Source: Nocardia beijingensis NBRC 16342 (GTDB taxonomy: Bacteria > Actinomycetota > Actinomycetes > Mycobacteriales > Mycobacteriaceae). Taken from it: DNA of 64,000 nt. Of the stretch, positions 1 to 16,742 are shown piece by piece. The notes beneath the pieces were generated by a model. It searched no databases and had not been told where the DNA came from. It saw only the letters and a program-made list of their open reading frames with translations. The position numbers and the translations under genes were made by a program. The stretch covers positions 62,001 to 126,000 of the forward strand of contig NZ_BDBC01000008.1 of the NCBI RefSeq assembly GCF_001612785.1, read 5' to 3'. Each line of letters begins with the position of its first letter. Position 1 is the first letter of the stretch.

Positions 1-920
1 GCTTGGACAGCGCCACCGTGAGCGACCATTTCCAGCCCTGGCGGCACAAGGGCGGCCACGCGCCGTTCTCGCTGGCCTGGCTGGCCGCGGTCGGCGAGCG
101 CACCGAGCGCATCCAGCTCGGCACGTCGGTGCTCACCCCGACGTTCCGCTACAACCCCGCGGTGATCGCGCAGGCGTTCGCCACCCTCGGCTGCCTGTAC
201 CCCGACCGCGTCATGCTCGGCGTCGGCACCGGTGAGGCGCTCAACGAGATCGCCACCGGGTACACCGGCGAATGGCCGGAATTCAAGGAGCGTTTCGCGC
301 GCCTGCGGGAGTCGGTCGACCTGATGCGCGCCCTGTGGACCGGCGACCGCGTCGACTTCGACGGCGAGTACTACAAGACCGTCGGCGCCTCCATCTACGA
401 CGTGCCCAAGGGCGGGATCCCGATCTATGTCGCCGCGGGCGGCCCGCTGGTCGCGCGGTACGCCGGGCGCGCGGGCGACGGCTTCATCTGCACCTCGGGC
501 AAGGGCATGGACCTCTACACCGAGAAGTTGATGCCCGCCGTCGCCGAGGGCGCGGCGAAGGCGGGGCGCAGCGCCGACGACATCGACCGGATGATCGAGA
601 TCAAACTCTCCTACGACACCGATCCGGAGCTGGCCAGGGAGAACACCCGGTTCTGGGCTCCGCTGTCGCTCACCGCGGAGCAGAAGCACAGCATCACCGA
701 CCCGATCGAGATGGAGGCCGCCGCCGACGCGCTGCCCATCGAGCAGATCGCCAAGCGCTGGATCGTCGCCAGCGACCCCGACCAAGCGGTGGAACAGATC
801 AAGCCCTACCTCGACGCGGGCCTCAACCACCTGGTCTTCCACGCCCCCGGCCACGACCAGCGCCGTTTCCTCGACCTCTTCCAGCGCGACCTGGCCCCCC
901 GCCTCCGCGCCCTGGCTTAG
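1..920 (+). CDS. fgd: F420-dependent glucose-6-phosphate dehydrogenase, 5' truncated by window
   Basis: Oxidises glucose-6-phosphate to 6-phosphogluconolactone while reducing cofactor F420, and so supplies F420H2 to F420-dependent reductases in the cytosol. It is a luciferase-like TIM-barrel protein. About 305 residues are visible; the family is about 336 long, so roughly 30 N-terminal residues lie left of the window and the first complete codon begins at base 3. The segment opens with the family motif [12 protein letters not shown], which carries the active-site His and Trp, followed by [10 protein letters not shown] with the catalytic Glu. The C-terminal [18 protein letters not shown] is also typical. 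The next gene on the opposite strand is an F420-type reductase, and pta-ackA follows as in M. tuberculosis. Identification is secure. Confidence 0.96.
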   Translation, partial: LDSATVSDHFQPWRHKGGHAPFSLAWLAAVGERTERIQLGTSVLTPTFRYNPAVIAQAFATLGCLYPDRVMLGVGTGEALNEIATGYTGEWPEFKERFARLRESVDLMRALWTGDRVDFDGEYYKTVGASIYDVPKGGIPIYVAAGGPLVARYAGRAGDGFICTSGKGMDLYTEKLMPAVAEGAAKAGRSADDIDRMIEIKLSYDTDPELARENTRFWAPLSLTAEQKHSITDPIEMEAAADALPIEQIAKRWIVASDPDQAVEQIKPYLDAGLNHLVFHAPGHDQRRFLDLFQRDLAPRLRALA

Positions 921-924
921 CCGT

Positions 925-988
925 CCGCGAGTGGCACACCACGGAGAAGCCCTTCTCGGCCGATGCCACGGCGGTGTGCCACTCGCGG
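925..988. repeat. Intergenic inverted repeat, copy 1 of 2
   Basis: Two perfect 16-bp arms, CCGCGAGTGGCACACC at 925-940 and its complement at 973-988, enclose a 32-nt loop. The element fills the gap between the convergent fgd and deazaflavin-reductase genes, so it could act as a bidirectional terminator, although there is no U-tract. The 14-bp core CCGCGAGTGGCACA recurs in the same arrangement at 15149-15210 with a different loop. Confidence 0.75.
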
Positions 989-990
989 GG

Positions 991-1497
991 CTACGCCCGC
1001 CGGAGGGCGAAGATGCGCAGATCGCGGGTGGTGCGGGTGCGGTAGGCGGCGTAGGCGCCGGTGATGTCGACGAAGCGTTGGAAGATGGCGTCTTTGTCGG
1101 GGTCCGGGACGGGTGTCGCGGTGACCTGGATGCGCTCGCCCGCGATCGCCACCGTCGCGGTGGGGTTGGCCAGGAGGTTCGCGGTCCAGGCGGGGTGGTG
1201 CGCTTGCCCGAAGTTGCTGCCGATCACGTAGAGGGTGTCGCCGTCGTGCACGTACAGCAACGGCTGGGTGCGCGGTTGGCCCGACTTGCGTCCGATGGTG
1301 GTGAGCAGGATGACCGGCGCGCCGATCGGGCCGAGCACGGTGTATTTCGCGCCGGTGCGCTCCAGAACCGCCCGGTCCAGTGGGGTGAGGGCCCGAACGA
1401 GCCGGGAGCCCGGCTTCGTCGCCGCGAATCTGCTTGCCGCACGAGCGAATAGGTTGGTCCGCGAACCCCACTGCCGATCCGGAAATTGCTCAGCCAT
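991..1497 (-). CDS. Deazaflavin (F420)-dependent nitroreductase family protein
   Basis: A 168-residue split-barrel protein of the FDOR-A/Ddn type, which uses F420H2 to reduce quinones, nitro compounds or similar substrates. Family marks are ILLTTIGRKSGQPRTQPLLY in the first half and YVIGSNFGQAHHPAWTANLL, the usual F420-phosphate-binding and core motifs, then a C-terminal segment ending in RIFALRR. The ATG at 1497 gives a normal family length; the open frame runs upstream without homology. It is convergent with fgd, which makes its reduced cofactor. The physiological substrate cannot be told from sequence. Confidence 0.88.
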   Translation of the reverse strand: MAEQFPDRQWGSRTNLFARAASRFAATKPGSRLVRALTPLDRAVLERTGAKYTVLGPIGAPVILLTTIGRKSGQPRTQPLLYVHDGDTLYVIGSNFGQAHHPAWTANLLANPTATVAIAGERIQVTATPVPDPDKDAIFQRFVDITGAYAAYRTRTTRDLRIFALRRA

Positions 1498-1665
1498 GCC
1501 CGGACTATAGCGGCACGGGAACCCCGGCCCCGGCGGCTTCGCGCCCCGGAGCGGCAACCCCCGCCCGAGTGGGCCTGCCATCGAGCCCGGGGAGCCGCGT
1601 GCCACGCCGAGATCCGGGGGTGGTGATGATCGTCGCGCGGCGGGGTCCGGTTGCCGCTGGTTCAC

Positions 1666-1678
1666 TAAGCTCTCGGGC
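1666..1678 (+). promoter_or_regulatory. Candidate -10 element for a leaderless pta transcript
   Basis: TAAGCT at 1666-1671 fits the actinobacterial -10 pattern TANNNT and ends 7 nt before the pta ATG at 1679. No Shine-Dalgarno sequence precedes that ATG. Both facts suggest transcription starts at or next to the A of the start codon. No clear -35 element is visible. This is an inference from spacing only. Confidence 0.35.
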
Positions 1679-3751
1679 ATGGCCGACAACGCTCCATCCG
1701 CCGTGTACATCGCCTCTCCCGAGGGCGACACCGGTAAGTCGACGGTGGCCCTCGGGGTACTGCAGACGTTGTGCGCGACGACCGCGCGGGTCGGGGTGTT
1801 CCGGCCGATCACACGCTCGACCACCGAGCCCGACTACATCCTCGAACTGCTGCTCGAGCACAGCACCGCGGACATCGACTACGCGCAGGCGGTCGGCACC
1901 ACCTACGAGCAGGTGCACGCCGACCCGGACGCGGCGATCAGCGAGATCGTCCTGCGCTTCCACGAAGTCGCCAAGCTCTGTGACGCGGTGGTCGTGGTCG
2001 GCAGCGACTACACCGACGTGGCCAGCCCCAGTGAGCTGCGCTTCAACGCCAGGATCGCGGTCAATCTGGGCGCGCCGGTGTTGCTGGTGGTCCGTGGCGC
2101 GGGCCGCACGCCGGACGAGGTGAAGCAGCTGGCCGAACTGTGCGCGTCCGAGCTGGCACACGAGCACGCGCAGCTGGTCGCCGTCATCGCCAACCGCTGC
2201 GACCCGCAGCGGCTGGACGACGTGGCCGCGGCGCTGGGTGGCTTCGACGTCCCGTCCTGGACGCTGCCCGAAGTCCCCTTGCTGATCGCCCCCACCATGG
2301 CCGAGCTGTGCGCCGCCATCGGCGGCGAGATGTACAGCGGTGATCCGGAATTACTGCACCGCGAGGCGCTGAAGGTCATGGTCGGCGGCATGACGGCCGA
2401 GCACATCCTGGAACGGCTGACCGAGGGCGTGGTGGTGATCGCGCCGGGCGATCGGTCCGACGTGCTGCTCAGCGTCGTGAACGCGCACGAAGCGGAGGGT
2501 TTTCCGTCGCTGTCGGGCATCATCATGAACGGCGGCCTGCTGCCGCATCCCGCGATCGCGCGGCTCATGACCGGCTTGAAGCCCAAGCTGCCGATCCTCA
2601 CCACCGAGCTCGGCACCTACGACACGGCCGGCGCCGCGTACCGCACCCGTGGCCGCATGTCCGCGGGCAATCCGCGCAAGGTGGACACCGCCCTGGCCCT
2701 GATGGAGCAACACGTCGACGGGGCGGAGCTGTTGCGCCGCATCGATGTTCCGCCCAGTCCGGTGGTCACGCCGCAGATGTTCGAGTACCAGCTGATCGAG
2801 CGCGCGCGAGCCGATCGCAAGCGCATCGTGCTCCCGGAAGGCGACGACGACCGCATTCTGCGCGCGGCGGGACGGGTGCTGCAGCGCAAGATCGCCGATC
2901 TGGTCATCCTCGGCGATGAGACGACGGTGCGCGCCCGCGCCGCCGAACTCGGGGTGGACATCTCCGCCGCGCAGGTGCTGGACCCACGCACCTCCGGCTA
3001 CCTGGACGAGTTCGCCGCCGAATACGCCGAGCTGCGCAAACACAAGGGCATGACGCTGGAGCGGGCTCGCGAGACCGTCGCGGACATCTCGTATTTCGGC
3101 ACCATGATGGTGCACAAAGGGATCGCCGACGGCATGGTCTCGGGCGCGGCGCACACCACCGCGCACACCATCCGCCCGTCGCTGGAGATCATCAAGACGG
3201 TGGAAGGCGTCGCCACCGTCTCCAGCGTGTTCCTGATGTGCCTGGCCGACCGGGTGCTCGCGTACGGCGACTGCGCGGTCGTGCCCGATCCGACGGCGCA
3301 GCAGCTGGCCGATATCGCGATCTCGTCCGCGGCGACCGCCGAGCGTTTCGGCATCGAGCCGAGGGTCGCGATGCTGTCGTACTCCACCGGCGAATCGGGC
3401 AGTGGCGCGGACGTGGACAAGGTGCGCGTGGCGACCAAGCTGACGCGGGAACGCGCACCGGAGTTGCCGGTGGAGGGGCCGATCCAATACGACGCCGCGA
3501 TCGAGCCGACCGTCGCCGACGCCAAACTGCCCGATTCCGAAGTGGCCGGGCGCGCGACGGTGTTCGTGTTTCCCGATCTCAATACCGGCAACAACACCTA
3601 CAAGGCGGTGCAGCGCAGCGCGGGCGCGATCGCGATCGGCCCGGTGCTGCAAGGGCTGCGCAAGCCGGTCAACGACCTGTCCCGCGGCGCGCTGGTGGCC
3701 GACATCGTCAACACCGTGGCGATCACCGCCATCCAGGCGCAGGACAGCTGA
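1679..3751 (+). CDS. pta: Phosphate acetyltransferase
   Basis: Interconverts acetyl-CoA plus phosphate and acetyl phosphate plus CoA; with acetate kinase it forms the reversible acetate pathway. The 690-residue product is the long form: an N-terminal P-loop DRTGG-type domain starting YIASPEGDTGKSTVALG, a middle DRTGG domain around GDRSDVLLSVVNAHEAEGFP, and the C-terminal catalytic PTA domain from about residue 365. The catalytic domain includes RIVLPEGDDDRIL, DGMVSGAAHTTAHT, SYSTGESG and FPDLNTGNNTYKAVQRS. Length and ending match M. tuberculosis Pta closely. ackA follows after about 100 bp on the same strand. Confidence 0.97.
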   Translation: MADNAPSAVYIASPEGDTGKSTVALGVLQTLCATTARVGVFRPITRSTTEPDYILELLLEHSTADIDYAQAVGTTYEQVHADPDAAISEIVLRFHEVAKLCDAVVVVGSDYTDVASPSELRFNARIAVNLGAPVLLVVRGAGRTPDEVKQLAELCASELAHEHAQLVAVIANRCDPQRLDDVAAALGGFDVPSWTLPEVPLLIAPTMAELCAAIGGEMYSGDPELLHREALKVMVGGMTAEHILERLTEGVVVIAPGDRSDVLLSVVNAHEAEGFPSLSGIIMNGGLLPHPAIARLMTGLKPKLPILTTELGTYDTAGAAYRTRGRMSAGNPRKVDTALALMEQHVDGAELLRRIDVPPSPVVTPQMFEYQLIERARADRKRIVLPEGDDDRILRAAGRVLQRKIADLVILGDETTVRARAAELGVDISAAQVLDPRTSGYLDEFAAEYAELRKHKGMTLERARETVADISYFGTMMVHKGIADGMVSGAAHTTAHTIRPSLEIIKTVEGVATVSSVFLMCLADRVLAYGDCAVVPDPTAQQLADIAISSAATAERFGIEPRVAMLSYSTGESGSGADVDKVRVATKLTRERAPELPVEGPIQYDAAIEPTVADAKLPDSEVAGRATVFVFPDLNTGNNTYKAVQRSAGAIAIGPVLQGLRKPVNDLSRGALVADIVNTVAITAIQAQDS

Positions 3752-3853
3752 CATGCGCAGGCACCGCCGCGGCGCGGGCGCGTCGCGGAACAAGCGCGCC
3801 GTGATCGTTGTTACCGAGCGGGTGCGACGCGAGCGCGCGACACAGGAGGCGTG

Positions 3854-8982
<5,129 letters not shown>

Positions 8983-8986
<4 letters not shown>

Positions 8987-10347
8987 CGGTACTCCCGAAG
9001 CCGGGGCCAGATGCCCAGTCCGACATAGCCTGCCGCCAGAATGCCGAGCACCATCGCGCCCGCGCCAAGGAAATCCAGGATGCGGGCCGCGTGGGAGATC
9101 TTGTCGCGCAGCGTGTCCCTGGTCGCGGCGACGCCTTGCTCCAGCGAACGGTCCAGCGCCTCCACCTGCACGGTGACGTCCGCCGAGCCGGGGCCGGTCG
9201 CCACCACGGCCGCGCTGTTGAAATCGCCCTTCGCCAGCGCGTCGTTCATGCGCTGATGCGCCACCCGCCAGCGCGCCAGCGCCGGTACGGCATTGCGCAT
9301 CTCGTTCGCGGCGGGGGCCGAGCCTGGGTAGTTGCCGATCAGATCGGCCAGCCGTTCGATGTCCGCGTCGAAGGTGCGGTCGTAGTCGCCGGTCGCGTCG
9401 CGGCGCACCAATTTCAAGGTCTCCGCGGCGCGGGCCTGCTGCACCAGGATCCGGCTCTCGGTCAAGCGCGAGGACGGCACCGCGCCGTCGTCGCGGGCGC
9501 TGATCATCGCCGCCGCCGACACCGAGCCCGCGATCACCGTCCACGCCAGCAGGATCAGCATGGCCGCCGACGCGAGCACCAGGCCGGGATTGAGCACCCG
9601 CCGCCAGCGGCGCGCCAGATCCCGCTGGACCCAGACCAGCACGCCGAGGGTGAGCAGCAGCAGGCCGATCGCCGACCAGGGCGGCCGCACGTGGTTGCGC
9701 TGCGCCGCGGTGACCGCCGCCGAGCGATGATTGTGCAGTTCCTCGGCCATCGGCAGCAGCTTCGTTTGCATCTGGTTGGACGCCTCGCTCAAATACGCGG
9801 CGCCGACCGGATATCCGCTGCGGTTGTTCGTCCGTGCGGTTTCCACCAGACCGGAGTACACCGGCAGGCCCGTGACTATGCCGGTGCGCAGCCGGGCATC
9901 CGGATCGGTCGCCGCGTCGGATTGGGTCACCAATTCCGCGGCTGCTTCGCCCATGGCCTGGGTGTAGCGATCGCGTACCGCTTGCGGTTCCAGCCCGCCC
10001 GCGATGAACGCGGTGCTCGCCGCGGCGTCGGCGATCGACAGCGAGGTGTAGAGCCGCAGGGCCGAGTGCGCGTCCGGCTCGGTGTCCCGCAGCAACACGT
10101 CGAGGTCGTGCTGTCGATCACCGACCGTCCCCGCGGTGACGGAGCCCGCGGCCAGGCACAACCCGATGAGCAGCAGTCCGAGCGCGATCAGCCGTCCCGG
10201 TGAGGAATTGGCGAACGAACGCAGATTGGCCAGGTCGAGACGTTCGCGCACCACCGCGACGCTCAGCCCGCCCGGATCGTCCCGACCGGCGGGCTCTGGC
10301 GCGGACGACGGCCGGAGTTCGGCCGTCGTCGGCTCGGAGCTAGCCAT
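8983..10347 (-). CDS. glnX: Membrane sensor-like protein GlnX
   Basis: A 454-residue multi-pass membrane protein (M. tuberculosis Rv0412c type) that links GlnH to PknG. It has a hydrophobic segment near residues 45-65 (LIALGLLLIGLCLAAGSVTA), a long helical extracytoplasmic part, a further membrane pair around AIGLLLLTLGVLVWV and LASAAMLILLAWTVIAG, a second extracytoplasmic stretch and a final helix near the C terminus (GAGAMVLGILAAGYVGLG). It has no kinase or HAMP signature. The ATG at 10347 is preceded at 5 nt by GGGGAGG; the in-frame GTG at 10353 lies inside that SD region. First gene of the minus-strand operon. Confidence 0.9.
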
Positions 10348-10526
10348 GTCCACCTCCCCAGTTTGGGCCGCGTACGCGGATTTCTCGACGGCTGGACCGG
10401 ATATCCGATCGATCCGTGCGTGTTGGTGCGGAGTTTATTGTGGTCGTACGGGCGCCGCGGCGTGTGAAACACCCCCGATTGGGAGGAGAAGGCGCTTGCC
10501 GCGGCTGGACGAGGATGGGTTAGGAT

Positions 10527-11219
10527 ATGCGTGGTGACGGTGACGGGTGGTCGCATGGCCCGGACGGACTGCGGCACTGGGGGCGCTTCGGCGCCGCCGG
10601 ACTTCTCCTGCGCGCTCCGCTGGCCGGTGGCGGTTCGGCGGTGCTGCTGCAACACCGCGCTCCGTGGAGTCATCAAGGCGGGACCTGGGCGTTGCCCGGC
10701 GGCGCGCGGGACAGTCACGAGACGCCGGTGCACGCGGCGGTCCGCGAGGCGTGGGAAGAGGCCGGCATCGATCCCGACGACGTCCGGGTGCGCGGCGAGC
10801 GGGTGACGGCATCGGCGCTGAGCGGCTGGACCTACACCACGGTCGTCGCCGACGCGGTGATGACCCTGCCGACCAGCAGCAATCGCGAGAGCCTCGAACT
10901 GGCCTGGGTTCCGGAGGACGAGGTCGACGCGCGTCCGCTGCACCCCGGCTTCGCCGCGTCCTGGCCCACCCTGCGCGCCGCGCCCGTGCGGGTGCTGCTC
11001 GCCGAGATCGGCGACGATCGGGCCGTCGCTGCCGCGTTGCCGCGCACGCTCGACCTGGCCGATCTCGGTTTCGTCTGGCTGCATTCGGATCCGGGCGGGC
11101 CCGGCGATTACGCCAGGATCGTCGACGAGCCCGGCGCGCAAGCCGCCGAGCCCGCGTCGAACGGGAACACGGCCGTGGAGACCGCGCTTTCGTTCACCCG
11201 CGGTCAGGTGCTTTCCTGA
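10527..11219 (+). CDS. mutT3: Nudix hydrolase, MutT3-like
   Basis: Hydrolyses nucleoside di- or triphosphate derivatives, with a proposed role in cleansing oxidised nucleotides. The 230-residue protein has a complete Nudix box GGARDSHETPVHAAVREAWEEAGI (split here as GGARDSHETP and REAWEEAGI) with all catalytic acidic residues. Motifs LRHWGRFGAAGLLLRAP, QHRAPWSHQGGTWALPGG and LHPGFAASW match M. tuberculosis MutT3 (Rv0413) as remembered. The position between glnX and thiE is also the same as there. No strong SD is seen before the ATG. Confidence 0.92.
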   Translation: MRGDGDGWSHGPDGLRHWGRFGAAGLLLRAPLAGGGSAVLLQHRAPWSHQGGTWALPGGARDSHETPVHAAVREAWEEAGIDPDDVRVRGERVTASALSGWTYTTVVADAVMTLPTSSNRESLELAWVPEDEVDARPLHPGFAASWPTLRAAPVRVLLAEIGDDRAVAAALPRTLDLADLGFVWLHSDPGGPGDYARIVDEPGAQAAEPASNGNTAVETALSFTRGQVLS

Positions 11220-11228
11220 CCCCGGCGC

Positions 11229-11927
11229 TCACCCGTTCGCCAGCAGCGCCGTCTTCAACTCGCGCGCCGCGGCTTCGGGATCGCGCGCCTCGGTGATCGC
11301 GCGCACCACGACGACCCGCTTCGCTCCGGCTTCCAGCACCTGCGCGAGGTTGTCGGCGTTGATCCCGCCGATCGCGAACCAGGGCCGGGTGGGATGGGCG
11401 TCCGCGGTGGAGCGGACCAGTTCGGGGCCGGCCGCCTGCCTGCCGGGTTTGGTCGGGGTCGCCCAGATGGGACCGGTGCAGAAGTAATCGATGTGCTCAT
11501 CGATCGCGGCGAGCCCGGCTTGGGCGCGATTGTGCGTCGATCGTCCGATCACCACGTCCGGCCCGAGGATCCGGCGCGCGTACCAGGGCGGCAGGTCGCC
11601 CTGCCCGAGGTGCAGCACGTCGGCGGTCGCGGCCAGCGCGATGTCGGCGCGATCGTTCACCGCGACCAGCCCGCCGTGCCTGCGCGCGGCGGCCTTCAGT
11701 TCGGCCAGCGCGCCGAGCTCGGCCCTGGCCTCCAGCGGGCCGAACCTGGCCTCGCCCGGTGAGCCTTTGTCCCTGAGCTGGATGATGTCGACTCCGCCTG
11801 CGAACGCGACCTCGGCGAACTTCGCCAGATCGCCCTTCTCCCGGCGGGCGTCGGTGCACAGATACAGCCGCGCGTTCGCCAGACGCTCCCGCGGCGAGGC
11901 GGGTCGATTGGGGTGGGAGGGTTGCAC
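11229..11927 (-). CDS. thiE: Thiamine phosphate synthase
   Basis: Couples hydroxymethylpyrimidine pyrophosphate with the carboxythiazole phosphate to make thiamine phosphate. The 232-residue TIM-barrel protein shows [73 protein letters not shown] and [12 protein letters not shown]. The only plausible start codon before the conserved region is the GTG at 11927. It diverges from thiO across 57 bp, too short for a TPP riboswitch, and none was recognised there. Confidence 0.95.
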   Translation of the reverse strand: MQPSHPNRPASPRERLANARLYLCTDARREKGDLAKFAEVAFAGGVDIIQLRDKGSPGEARFGPLEARAELGALAELKAAARRHGGLVAVNDRADIALAATADVLHLGQGDLPPWYARRILGPDVVIGRSTHNRAQAGLAAIDEHIDYFCTGPIWATPTKPGRQAAGPELVRSTADAHPTRPWFAIGGINADNLAQVLEAGAKRVVVVRAITEARDPEAAARELKTALLANG

Positions 11928-11984
11928 GCCTTCGACCGTAGCCGCGCTACCGTGGGGATGCGAAACAGGAGGCAGGTGGATCGG

Positions 11985-13054
11985 ATGCGGACTCTGGCCG
12001 TCGTCGGTGGCGGCGCCATCGGACTCGCCGTGGCCGGGCGGGCCGCCGAGGCCGGTTGGTCGGTCACGCTGTTCGATCCGGCGATCGCGACCGGGGCCTC
12101 CTGGGTGGCCGGTGGCATGCTCGCGCCGCTGTCGGAGGGCTGGCCCGGCGAGGACCTGGTGCTCGAATTCGGCGCGGCGTCGCTGGCCCGCTGGCCGGAG
12201 TTCGCCGCCCGGCTCGCGGCGGCGACCGGCGTCTCGGTCTTCGTGGCGGACGAGACCATGACCCTCGCGCTGGACGCGGCCGACGCGGCCGACCTGCGCA
12301 CGGTGGCCGACTGGGTCGGCGCGCGCGGGCACGAACTGCGGCTGCTCGACCGCGCCGGGGTGCGCGCGCTGGAACCCGGCCTGGCCAGGACGGTTCGCGC
12401 CGCGCTGCTGGCGCCCGCGGAACCCGCGATCGACAATCGCAAGCTGGTCGCGGCGCTGCGGCAAGCGGCCGAGGCGGCGGGCGTCGTGGTGCGCGCCGAG
12501 TCCGTAGACTCGCTGACGGAACTTCCGCACGACCAGATCGTGCTGGCCGCGGGCGCCGCGTCGGCCCGGTTGTGGCCGGAGCTGCCGGTCCGCCCGGTCA
12601 AGGGCGAAATCCTGCGCCTGCGACATCGGCCGGGCGTCGCTCCCGCGCCGCGCCGGGTGATCCGGGCCAGGGTGCACGGGCGGGCGGTGTACCTGGTGCC
12701 GCGCGGCGACGGGATCGTCGTCGGCGCCACGCAGTACGAGGCGGGTTTCGACACCGCGGTCACCGTCGCGGGCGTACGCGACCTGATCGCCGACGCGGAG
12801 GCGGTGTTCCCCGGCATCGGCGAATACGAACTCGCTGAAGCGAGCGCCGGTTCCCGGCCGGGCAGCCCGGACAACCTGCCGTTGATCGGCAGGCTCACCG
12901 ACCGGATCATCGCGGCCACCGGGCACGGCCGCAACGGCATGCTGACCATGCCGCTCACGGTGGACGCGGTGGCGAGCCTGCTCGGCGGGGCAACGCTGCC
13001 CGAAGCGGAAGTGGCCGATCCGCAACGCTTTTCGACGACTGTAGGAGGAATCCG

Positions 13055-13058
<4 letters not shown>
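11985..13058 (+). CDS. thiO: Glycine oxidase ThiO
   Basis: FAD-dependent oxidase making iminoglycine (dehydroglycine) for the thiazole synthase ThiG. About 357 residues with the dinucleotide-binding motif [21 protein letters not shown] at the N terminus (GxGxxG), [19 protein letters not shown] typical of Thi[10 protein letters not shown], and the C-terminal FAD signature [24 protein letters not shown]. The ATG at 11985 is chosen; an in-frame GTG at 11976 is closer to AGGAGG (11967-11972) and is possible. Its stop overlaps the thiS start as ATGA at 13055-13058. Confidence 0.94.
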
Positions 13059-14045
<987 letters not shown>

Positions 14046-14082
14046 GGTGTCGACTCGAGTCCGGGGACGCCGGGTCCGGGAC

Positions 14083-15069
<987 letters not shown>

Positions 15070-15103
15070 ATTGCTACCTCCTGCACTCGAATCCGTCGCC
15101 CCG

Positions 15104-15134
15104 ACGCTAAAAGCTGGAGTGCACTCCATGTCAA
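15104..15134 (-). promoter_or_regulatory. MerR-type promoter of the aldo/keto reductase
   Basis: On the minus strand a perfect -35 TTGACA (15134-15129) and a -10 TAGCGT (15109-15104) are separated by 19 bp, longer than the usual 17. The spacer contains a perfect 14-bp palindrome TGGAGTGCACTCCA (15115-15128). A stretched spacer with a central dyad is the arrangement that MerR-family activators untwist. A MerR-family gene lies about 0.7 kb upstream (15850-16575) and is the natural candidate. Confidence 0.75.
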
Positions 15135-15148
15135 ACCTGTAAGCATTC

Positions 15149-15210
15149 CCGCGAGTGGCACATGGTGGGAGACCCTCTCGCGCTTCGCCCCAACCATGTG
15201 CCACTCGCGG
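15149..15210. repeat. Intergenic inverted repeat, copy 2 of 2
   Basis: Perfect 18-bp arms CCGCGAGTGGCACATGGT (15149-15166) and its complement (15193-15210) enclose a 26-nt loop. The arms share their outer 14 bases with copy 1 at 925-988, while loops and inner bases differ. The element sits directly after the stop of the minus-strand DUF6194 gene and before the promoter of the aldo/keto reductase, so it may terminate the upstream transcript. Confidence 0.75.
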
Positions 15211-15214
15211 TCCG

Positions 15215-15679
15215 TCAGGGGTGGGTGCGGCGTTGGTGGCGGGTGCGGGCTAGTTCGTAAGCGGTGTGGAGGAGGGTGCGGGTGGGTTCGTCGGTTCGGG
15301 GGCCGGGGTTGATGACTGCCAGCCAGGCGGCGGATGCGTAGACGGGGTGGGGGAGCAGCGTGTCTACCGCGCTGGGGTTGTCGGGGGTGGATGATTCGCG
15401 GGGGGTGTGGCCGGTCCAGTGGGTGAAGGCCTCTTTTCCGGCGGCGATGTTGACGCGGAACGTGTTCGGGCGGTTCAGGTCGGAACTCTCGTCGCCGGGG
15501 TAGTTCTTCGTGACGATCGTCGCGAAGGGCTGGGTCGTCTTCGGTACCACGCCGTCCGGTGAGTAGTAGAAGAACGTGTCGCCCCAACTGATTTCGGGTG
15601 AGCCGTCACCGGGGGCTGGGCGCAGGGTCAGCACGCCCTCGAGGGCGGATACGAAGCCGATGATCTCTTCGATGGTCAT
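15215..15679 (-). CDS. DUF6194 family protein
   Basis: A 154-residue cytosolic protein of unknown function. It begins [19 protein letters not shown] and continues with [36 protein letters not shown] and [12 protein letters not shown], a pattern I associate with actinobacterial DUF6194. There is no signal peptide or membrane segment. The ATG at 15679 is chosen because the longer frame (to 15748) adds residues without resemblance to the family. It lies between the aldo/keto reductase and the divergent MerR gene. Confidence 0.75.
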   Translation of the reverse strand: MTIEEIIGFVSALEGVLTLRPAPGDGSPEISWGDTFFYYSPDGVVPKTTQPFATIVTKNYPGDESSDLNRPNTFRVNIAAGKEAFTHWTGHTPRESSTPDNPSAVDTLLPHPVYASAAWLAVINPGPRTDEPTRTLLHTAYELARTRHQRRTHP

Positions 15680-15849
15680 GGCATCCAGCGTTTCATTGAA
15701 GTGCTTATGGAGACTTCGACGCGGGTATGCCGCGGTATAGGGTGTCAACTCTCAACTGGCTGATGCACGGCGGTCTGCGTCGAAGTCGTTCGGCCGGGTC
15801 GCGCCGGACGGGCAGCGGGACCGCATGGAGCGTTCATGGAGGTTGCGAG

Positions 15850-16575
15850 ATGGGAACCCGAGAGCGCGGGATTCCGGTCGGCTCGTTCCTGCGCACGGCC
15901 GATGTGGCGCGGCGGGCCGGATATTCCGTGCAGCAGATACGCAATCTCGAGCGCGACGGGGTCCTGCCGACGGCGACGCGCACCGCCACCGGTTATCGCA
16001 GATACGGCGAGGTCCATGTGCGGTCCGCGCTCGCCTATCGAGCGCTGGCGGCGGGCGTCGGCCCGGTCGAGGCCAAGCGCATCGTCCGCGCCGTCCACGA
16101 AGAACCGTTCGCCCAGGTGCTCGCGCTGCTCGACGCGGCGCATGCCCGGCTGGACCGGGAGCGTACCGATCTGGCCTTGGCGCAACGGGCGGCGGAGGTG
16201 ATCTCGGCCGAGCCGATCGCCGACGTGCGGCCGTCGGACGCGATGAGCGTCGCCGAACTCGCCGCCGCGCTGGGAGTGCGCCCGTCGACACTGCGGCATT
16301 GGGACGCCGAGGGACTCGTCGTCCCGGATCGGGCGACCCCGCACGGCACGCGGCGGTACTCGCCCGCCCAGGTCAGGGATGCCAGGATCGTCCATCAGCT
16401 GCGCAGGGCCGGATACCGCGTCGACACGCTGAAGACCTTGATGCCCGATCTGCCGCGCGGCCACCGATCCGATGACGTGGAGGCGGCGCTGGCGGCCCGG
16501 GACGCGAGCATCACGGCTCGCTCCCGCGCCCTGCTCGACGCGGCCGCCGCACTCGCCGCCCTGCTCGCGCTGTAA
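15850..16575 (+). CDS. MerR-family regulator with two HTH domains
   Basis: A 241-residue predicted DNA-binding protein. Residues about 12-80 form a MerR winged HTH (FLRTADVARRAGYSVQQIR, then GYRRYGEVHVRSALAYRAL). A second MerR-type HTH follows at about 130-200 (MSVAELAAALGVRPSTLRHW, then GTRRYSPAQVRDARIVHQLR). Most MerR proteins carry one such domain plus an effector domain; here a short helical linker joins two. GGAGG at 15838-15842 lies 7 nt before the ATG. It is divergent from the DUF6194 gene and is the best candidate to act at the 19-bp-spacer promoter at 15104-15134, but direct evidence is lacking. Confidence 0.85.
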   Translation: MGTRERGIPVGSFLRTADVARRAGYSVQQIRNLERDGVLPTATRTATGYRRYGEVHVRSALAYRALAAGVGPVEAKRIVRAVHEEPFAQVLALLDAAHARLDRERTDLALAQRAAEVISAEPIADVRPSDAMSVAELAAALGVRPSTLRHWDAEGLVVPDRATPHGTRRYSPAQVRDARIVHQLRRAGYRVDTLKTLMPDLPRGHRSDDVEAALAARDASITARSRALLDAAAALAALLAL

Positions 16576-16636
16576 ACGCCCGATGGTCCCCTTGCGATCC
16601 TGTTTACAGAGGCTTTTCTGAAGCCCCGCCGCAAGG

Positions 16637-16660
16637 ATCTTCCAAGCCGGTTGGAAGGTC
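16637..16660. promoter_or_regulatory. Inverted repeat upstream of the Ser/Thr-run membrane protein
   Basis: GATCTTCCAA and TTGGAAGGTC form 10-bp arms with one mismatch around a 5-nt centre (GCCGG). It lies about 60 bp after the MerR stop and 80 bp before the ATG at 16743. It could be an operator or a weak hairpin; no T-run follows. Confidence 0.4.
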
Positions 16661-16742
16661 GCTCCCCATACTGACGAAAGAGTCGTCTCGACCGGGAGAC
16701 GGCATCTGCCCAGTGAGAACGTAAACGGAAGCGGGACCGACC

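Noticed and set aside
11928..11984. TPP riboswitch upstream of thiE or thiO
   Set aside because: The gap is only 57 bp and contains no THI-box motifs; the only recognised THI element is ahead of thiC.
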